Below are positions 52,320 through 56,752 of a DNA stretch of 56,752 bases, one piece after another. The notes under the pieces were generated by a model. That model did no database searches. It saw only the letters and a list, made by a program, of their open reading frames with translations, and was not told the origin of the DNA. The DNA comes from Legionella yabuuchiae. GTDB taxonomy: Bacteria; Pseudomonadota; Gammaproteobacteria; Legionellales; Legionellaceae. How positions within the stretch are numbered: the first letter of the stretch is position 1; every line of letters starts with the position of its first letter. Location of the stretch: NCBI RefSeq assembly GCF_900640115.1, contig NZ_CAAAIW010000019.1:1-56752 (forward strand), written 5' to 3'. The translations under genes were made by a program, and so were the position numbers.

Positions 52320-54341
52320 TTAATCCGCTAACCAGCGTTTAATACTTTGGATACTCTCCTCAACAACAGACACCACTTGTTGATAAAGCGCCTCCAACAA
52401 TTCACGTTGCCCTGATTTCCAATACCCCTCAAGATACTGACAAGCCATTTTTATTTTCACAGTCCCCACGTAAACGGCACCACCTTTGATTTTATGGGCG
52501 AGTTGCTGTGTTTTATCCCAATCACCGGCATCGTGCGCCTGTTTCATTAGCTCAAAATCATCTGGCAGGGCTTTTGTTACTAAAATTTCAAGCATTTCAG
52601 TAAGCATCTCTTTTGTACTGGTTGATTCAAGCCCTATTTCGACATCTAAAATGGGGCATTCCGACAAATCAAACATTTGCTGCTCATTTTCTGGCAATCC
52701 GAAAAGATGTGGGTTGATGTTTTCATCGGGCGTTTGTTTTCTTGAAGCAATAAACGAGTTCAAAACGTCTTCACAGCGTTTAACTGTTAATGGCTTGGTT
52801 AACACGGCATTCATGCCCGCTGAAATGCAGCGTTCTTTGTTTTCTTCGCTGGCATGAGCCGTCAGGGCCACGATGGGTAAGTGGCTTTTGTTTGACACTT
52901 CCTGAACACGAATGTGATGGGTGACTTCGTATCCATCCAAATCAGGCAAACCGATATCCATAAAAATTAAATCGTAAGAATGTGGTTTCCATAACTGAAG
53001 CGCTTCTTTCCCATTATTGGCCACATCAACCTGACAATCGAACCGATTTAGAACTGCTTGTGCAACCTGTTGGGCCACAGGATTGTCTTCAACCACTAAA
53101 ATTCGATTTGATGTTTTTTTGTTTTTTGGGCCATTGGTCGTAATGTTTTTTTGAGAGGGCGCTTCTAATTCTTTGGGCAATTCAATCGTCTCTTCACGGT
53201 CAGACTCCACCCCACTGGAATCATCCAGCAATGGTTTTTGAAGTGGAATCACGCACGTAAAAAGCGAACCCTTATTGGGTTCACTCTCAACGTAGATTTC
53301 GCCATTGACGTCATCGACAAACTGCTTCACCACTGAAAGGCCAAGCCCTGCGCCTTTATAAATGCCCTGATAAGAAGGAGTAAGACGCTTAAATTGCAGA
53401 AAAATTTCTTGCTTTCGTTCAGGCGGAATACCCATGCCGCTATCTTGAACTATCAGTTTCACAATCAGCTTTTTATCTTCTTGTTGAGCAAGCTCAGCTG
53501 TGATGTTCACAAATCCAGCATCGGTAAAGTTTAGAGCGTTTGAAACCAACTCAAGCACCACACGATGAATGCGAATATTATCCCCAATCACATAATTGGG
53601 CAGTTTTTCATCGTACTCCAACTGTAAATCCAGTCGTTTGCTGGCGGCTTTTGCACGGTTTAAATCAATAATATGCTGCAAGGATTTTTTTAAAGAAAAC
53701 TTTTTCTTAACCCCTGGTATTTCACCAGAACTGACACGAACCGCCTCAAGCACTTCATCCATTAGTTTGAGCAATGCATGACTCGATGCCACCAAATTAT
53801 CCGCATACTCCTTCACACTTGGGTTTTCAGCTTCTGCTTTTATGATGTCAGAAAAACCAACAATCCCCGTCAATGGCGTTCGAATGTCATGGCGCATGTT
53901 TTCCAGAAATTCAGTTTTGGCTTGGCTTGCGGCTTCAGATTTGATTTTTTCTTCTTTTAATTTCTTTTCAAGAAGTACTTCAGCTGTAATATCAATTGAG
54001 GTACCAATGAGCCCAATTATACGACCGCTTTTATCATCAAAGAAAGGAATTTTATTGGTGATGTAATAAGCCTTCTTCCCTTGATTATCAATCCCTTCCT
54101 CTCTAAGTCGAATTCCTTTTCCAGTCTTGAAAACAGATTGATCGATCTCTTCAATGGCGCTCAGTTGCTCATCGGGCAAAATCCCTGAAAATAATTCTCT
54201 ATCCGTTCTACCAATTACGTTATCAACTTTTTTTATATTCATGATTTCCATAAATGCATTATTAGCACCTTGATATCGACCTTGGATATCCTTCCAATAG
54301 AGATTTCCAGCGGAGTGTTTAAGTATGTAGTCTTTGTCCAT
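52320..54341 (-). CDS. Hybrid sensor histidine kinase (PAS-HK-REC-Hpt)
   Basis: A 673-residue cytosolic hybrid kinase without membrane helices. Order: PAS domain (about 1-118; WKDIQGRYQGANNAFMEI, PFFDDKSGRIIGLIGT), coiled coil (119-140), HisKA with the phospho-acceptor His151 in ENMRHDIRTPLTG, HATPase (ELVSNALNFTDAGF, DSGMGIP, GAGLGLSVVKQF), receiver (ILVVEDNPVAQQ, phospho-Asp in DLIFMDIGLPD, Lys in AVLTKPL) and a C-terminal Hpt domain with its His in QLAHKIKGGAVYVG. The layout is that of ArcB-like phosphorelays; a separate output regulator must exist elsewhere. Divergent from the cyclodipeptide-synthase-like gene. Confidence 0.92.
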   Translation of the reverse strand: MDKDYILKHSAGNLYWKDIQGRYQGANNAFMEIMNIKKVDNVIGRTDRELFSGILPDEQLSAIEEIDQSVFKTGKGIRLREEGIDNQGKKAYYITNKIPFFDDKSGRIIGLIGTSIDITAEVLLEKKLKEEKIKSEAASQAKTEFLENMRHDIRTPLTGIVGFSDIIKAEAENPSVKEYADNLVASSHALLKLMDEVLEAVRVSSGEIPGVKKKFSLKKSLQHIIDLNRAKAASKRLDLQLEYDEKLPNYVIGDNIRIHRVVLELVSNALNFTDAGFVNITAELAQQEDKKLIVKLIVQDSGMGIPPERKQEIFLQFKRLTPSYQGIYKGAGLGLSVVKQFVDDVNGEIYVESEPNKGSLFTCVIPLQKPLLDDSSGVESDREETIELPKELEAPSQKNITTNGPKNKKTSNRILVVEDNPVAQQVAQAVLNRFDCQVDVANNGKEALQLWKPHSYDLIFMDIGLPDLDGYEVTHHIRVQEVSNKSHLPIVALTAHASEENKERCISAGMNAVLTKPLTVKRCEDVLNSFIASRKQTPDENINPHLFGLPENEQQMFDLSECPILDVEIGLESTSTKEMLTEMLEILVTKALPDDFELMKQAHDAGDWDKTQQLAHKIKGGAVYVGTVKIKMACQYLEGYWKSGQRELLEALYQQVVSVVEESIQSIKRWLAD

Positions 54342-54375
54342 AATGCTTTTTATTGTTTCCTTAACATAAAGATTA

Positions 54376-54463
54376 GCTTATTTATCGTACAAAACCAGAA
54401 AAGTACTTATACAAAAATTATACGAAAATTCAGGTGCGCATAAATAAGCCATTATGATATAAT
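54376..54463. promoter_or_regulatory. Inverted repeat and -10 box between kinase and CDPS-like gene
   Basis: GCTTATTTAT at 54376-54385 and its inverse ATAAATAAGC at 54440-54449 bracket the centre of the 143-bp divergent gap. A TATAAT box lies at 54458-54463, 22 bp before the CDPS-like ATG, with no good -35 box. This suggests an activator- or repressor-controlled divergent promoter region. Confidence 0.45.
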
Positions 54464-54484
54464 TTATCTCTCTTTGAGATTGAC

Positions 54485-55309
54485 ATGGAAATTGATATGC
54501 ATTTTAAAGCCAAGCTTCCGGAGGTAATTCCTCAAGGTGAAACCATTGTGTTGCCCGTCAGTATGAGCCAACCCTTGGAAAGAGGATCTCGAATGGCGGC
54601 TATCGTTCACGCACTTCGAGCCACTGGTCATCACAATAAAACAACAATTTTAATTTGCGACTATTTAAATCGATTTAATTGTAAAAGTGATGAGGAAGCT
54701 TTAAAACAAGGTGACATTTATTTGCTCGATCATGAAGAACTTCTGGATGGCTTCAAAATAATCAGATGGAAAGACTTTTTGAACAGCAGAAATACGAATG
54801 AGCTCTCTTCTTATATGAGTTTATTAGAAGCGGATAGTGCAAAGAAGTCTACTTTTTACCAAAAAATGAGAAAAACATGGGAAAAATGTTTGAGCACAAC
54901 TCAGTCGCTTGAAGCCTCTATTAAATATCAGATAGAGGAATATGCTGCTGTTTTATGCATGAGTGAATTTAACCATCTTATCTATCCAAAACGCATTACC
55001 AATGGCATGGCTTACTTATATAATACATATGATGGAAAAAAACCTGAATACCACCACATCAAAGTCTCAGAGTTTAAAAACAAGGAAGCGTCATCCATTA
55101 TGTCTATTTGTTCTTCAAGTGATAAAGTCAAAGATAGAAGACATATCCACATTGCCTTCAGAGGACTTTTGGAAAATATGGAAACATTGCTTAAAAGCAA
55201 TGAGCTTTCAGCAAAATCGAAGGAAGTTTTTGCTGAAGAAGTTGAAAATACATTAATGACTTTTGGTTTGCTAAAAGAAAAGACACATGAAGCTAAAGAA
55301 GAGGTTTGA
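54485..55309 (+). CDS. tRNA-dependent cyclodipeptide synthase-like protein
   Basis: A 274-residue cytosolic protein that I assign to the CDPS superfamily, which joins two amino acids from aminoacyl-tRNAs into a diketopiperazine. Supporting text: IVLPVSMSQPLERGSRMAAI, placing a Ser at the nucleophile position; TTILICDYLNRFNCKSDEEA; GDIYLLDHEELL; RWKDFL; then YQIEEYAAVLC with the catalytic Tyr/Glu spacing, and YPKRITNGMAYLYNTY in the C-terminal core. Length fits (about 220-280). I know of no neighbouring tailoring gene in the window. The ribosome-binding site is weak; an ATG 12 bp downstream (MHFKAK) is an alternative start. Divergent from the hybrid kinase. Confidence 0.65.
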   Translation: MEIDMHFKAKLPEVIPQGETIVLPVSMSQPLERGSRMAAIVHALRATGHHNKTTILICDYLNRFNCKSDEEALKQGDIYLLDHEELLDGFKIIRWKDFLNSRNTNELSSYMSLLEADSAKKSTFYQKMRKTWEKCLSTTQSLEASIKYQIEEYAAVLCMSEFNHLIYPKRITNGMAYLYNTYDGKKPEYHHIKVSEFKNKEASSIMSICSSSDKVKDRRHIHIAFRGLLENMETLLKSNELSAKSKEVFAEEVENTLMTFGLLKEKTHEAKEEV

Positions 55310-55652
55310 CTCTTTTATTGATAATTACAGCCTTTTTACGAAATTGAGGTGTTTTTCCGAGTCTTTCCAGAATTTTGTGTAAGTAGTCATTCAAGAAAAT
55401 ATAGCCTCAATGAGTTACTATCGTGCGGAATTCCTGCCGCACTCATATGGTGCTTACTTATTTATCCATATCCGCCATTTTAGACTGTTTCAATTATGAA
55501 TTTATGATAAAACCAAATGCCCCGCCATCAATTTTTTTGGAATTTAAAAAAAAGAAAATCCAGCTCAATCAAATCTATGCTGGTTTGAAGAAACACTGAC
55601 CACTCAACCGGGAAGGTTATTTTTCAAGGGTTTTAAACCTCAGTTCACAGGT

Positions 55653-55790
55653 TTATCCACAGATTTTGTGGATAAGAGAATATTTAAATCGTGGATACAA
55701 GTCGCCCATAACACTTATATTTATTGGACTGCCTAACAAATGGATTTGTTGTCAAGAAAAATTATGAGAATATGAAAAAAATTATCCACA
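55653..55790. other. DnaA-box array B
   Basis: TTATCCACA at 55653-55661, TGTGGATAA at 55667-55675 (again 14 bp apart) and TTATCCACA at 55782-55790, each preceded or followed by very AT-rich DNA. The arrangement copies array A at 1245-1375 in order, orientation and near-equal spacing (129 against 122 bp), while the DNA between boxes differs. It lies in the 1-kb gene-free stretch 55310-56305. Confidence 0.7.
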
Positions 55791-55862
55791 GGTTATATCG
55801 CGGCTTAATTTTTAATTGCGGATTGAATATCTTAACTAAGAAAAAGTTAAAATAAAAGTCTT

Positions 55863-55893
55863 GACTCCAAATTTTTCAAACCAATTTGGAGTC
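55863..55893. terminator. Strong hairpin, terminator-like
   Basis: GACTCCAAATT at 55863-55873 and its complement at 55883-55893 form an 11-bp stem with a 9-nt loop, followed by ATTTTG on the plus strand. The stem is AT-rich for a terminator. No gene ends close by on either strand, so it may belong to an unannotated small RNA or to the DnaA-box region. Confidence 0.45.
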
Positions 55894-56004
55894 ATTTTGT
55901 TCAACCTGAAAGATATCTCCTATAAGTTTCAAGAAATATCTCAAACAAGATTAAGTTAATACACTCTTTCCAAGTCGGTCTATTTTGCTATGATGGTTAA
56001 ACGA

Positions 56005-56066
56005 GGAGAAATTGAGACAACACTAAGGATGGTGGCAAGCGCACGGATTGCGGTTCTCAATTCTCC
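56005..56066. ncRNA. Long stem-loop, possible structured RNA
   Basis: GGAGAAATTGAGA at 56005-56017 pairs with TCTCAATTCTCC at 56055-56066 (one bulge), enclosing a smaller GCAA/TTGC pairing. A 38-codon frame spans it (55990-56106) but shows no domain. A small RNA, or a folded leader, is possible; no promoter or terminator was established. Confidence 0.3.
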
Positions 56067-56305
56067 ACCTCGATCACACATTTCACTTTTCTTCAATTTT
56101 CTTTAAATCATCTACCTTTTTAATCGAGTTCATTTAGTATCAAGGTTTAAAAAGACTTGATTTCGACCAGTGGCTTTGTAATCTGAAAGAAAAAAGCAAC
56201 TGATGAGCCAGTTGAAACCCTGGAGAAACCTTAATCTTAAGGTCTTGTGGTATACCATTTTTTTTTAAAATTTGATGGGATGTAAAGCTCCAAATAGGAG
56301 CTTTA

Positions 56306-56707
56306 CTAATTAGAAAAAACGTGAACATATCCCTTGAGTTTTACCGCATAAAAATCATTAATAAAAAGATCACGGGAAAATGAGTTGTAATCAAAATAAG
56401 CCATCAAATTGTCCGGCAGTTTTTCGTCGTAGCAGTCATCGATAAGATGTTGGGCAAAATCAACTTCAGAATCATAACAACCGTGATATTGATCCTCTAT
56501 CATCGCTTTAGCTTCTTCAAGACCAAACTCAGCAAGTAATGCCTGGCCAAGTTCCTCATACTCAGTTATAAATTCAGCATATTCCGTTATTGTGCTGATA
56601 GTCTCAAATTCATGAATCTCAATATCACCGAATCCTTGATAATCATGAATTGCCCGATAAAGCAACTTTTCTTCTGTAAATTTCTCTACTCTTTCCGGTA
56701 TACCCAA
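56306..56707 (-). CDS. ardA: ArdA-like antirestriction protein
   Basis: A 133-residue acidic protein matching the C-terminal two thirds of ArdA, the DNA mimic that blocks type I restriction enzymes: AIHDYQGFGDIEI in the middle domain, and the C-terminal MAYFDYNSFSRDLFINDFY with HVF at the end. Glu/Asp make up a large share, as expected for a DNA mimic. The frame begins with a TTG at 56707 and a stop lies just upstream, whereas ArdA is usually about 165-180 residues, so the N-terminal domain is missing or frameshifted across the window end. ArdA genes travel on plasmids and integrative elements. Confidence 0.75.
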   Translation of the reverse strand: MGIPERVEKFTEEKLLYRAIHDYQGFGDIEIHEFETISTITEYAEFITEYEELGQALLAEFGLEEAKAMIEDQYHGCYDSEVDFAQHLIDDCYDEKLPDNLMAYFDYNSFSRDLFINDFYAVKLKGYVHVFSN

Positions 56708-56752
56708 CGCAAGAGGTCAAATTCTTGCGTCACCCAATAATAACACCTGTTA

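Overview
The window looks like chromosomal (partly accessory) DNA of a Legionella-type gammaproteobacterium. The DNA is AT-rich. It carries an oxyR-ahpC-ahpD peroxide locus, a large candidate Dot/Icm-effector-like protein, short coiled-coil and membrane proteins of unknown family, many dispersed palindromic repeats, and reverse-transcriptase and IS30 genes of the kind common in that genus. The genus call is an inference from gene content, not a search result.

Layout. 1-9.7 kb: an outer-membrane beta-barrel gene, an intergenic array of DnaA boxes, a coiled-coil candidate effector, a three-gene MCE lipid-transport operon with no ATPase gene, a frameshifted hexapeptide acetyltransferase, a four-helix-bundle protein, an unknown membrane-anchored protein, a GC-rich orphan substrate-binding lipoprotein and a GFA-family protein. 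9.8-13.6 kb: an outer-membrane protein plus a secreted six-repeat propeller-like protein, then fumC. 14.0-17.1 kb: a nitric-oxide module with truncated haemoglobin, its putative flavin/iron-sulfur reductase, an alternative oxidase and the Rrf2-type repressor NsrR; three near-perfect NsrR-type operators tie it together. 17.8-22.8 kb: a DsrE and membrane-protein pair, and a TetR-led operon of membrane and redox genes. 23.1-25.8 kb: a beta-CASP RNA-processing enzyme, a dead GIY-YIG gene and a nickel transporter.

26.2-36.7 kb: one co-directional block, hypA-hypB-hypF-hypC-hypD-hypE followed by the beta, gamma, delta and alpha subunits of a group 3b (NADP-linked, sulfhydrogenase-type) [NiFe] hydrogenase and its maturation protease. 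The nickel transporter beside it completes a self-contained hydrogenase island. 37.0-40.7 kb: a universal stress protein and a P-type cation ATPase.

41.0-46.5 kb: a segment bounded by matching inverted IS30-type ends. It carries a large candidate effector, a reverse transcriptase and an IS30 transposase. It sits between the left and right halves of one palindromic repeat, so it appears to have landed in that repeat. The reverse transcriptase gene contains an in-frame run of 12 G, and the effector has a G-rich frame conflict at its C-terminus. 46.6-48.9 kb: sulfur genes (YeeE/YedE pair, persulfide-dioxygenase/rhodanese). 49.3-51.7 kb: an array of four perfect hairpins, then oxyR, ahpC and ahpD. 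51.7-56.7 kb: an IS3 remnant, a tRNA-Phe 3' fragment that looks like an integration site, a hybrid histidine kinase divergent from a cyclodipeptide-synthase-like gene, a second DnaA-box array and an ArdA antirestriction gene.

The most interesting points are the kinase/cyclodipeptide-synthase pair, the IS30-bounded cargo element with homopolymer tracts, the palindromic repeats whose loop is conserved while their stems differ, the hairpin array at 49.3 kb, the NsrR regulon that includes alternative oxidase, and the duplicated DnaA-box arrangement.
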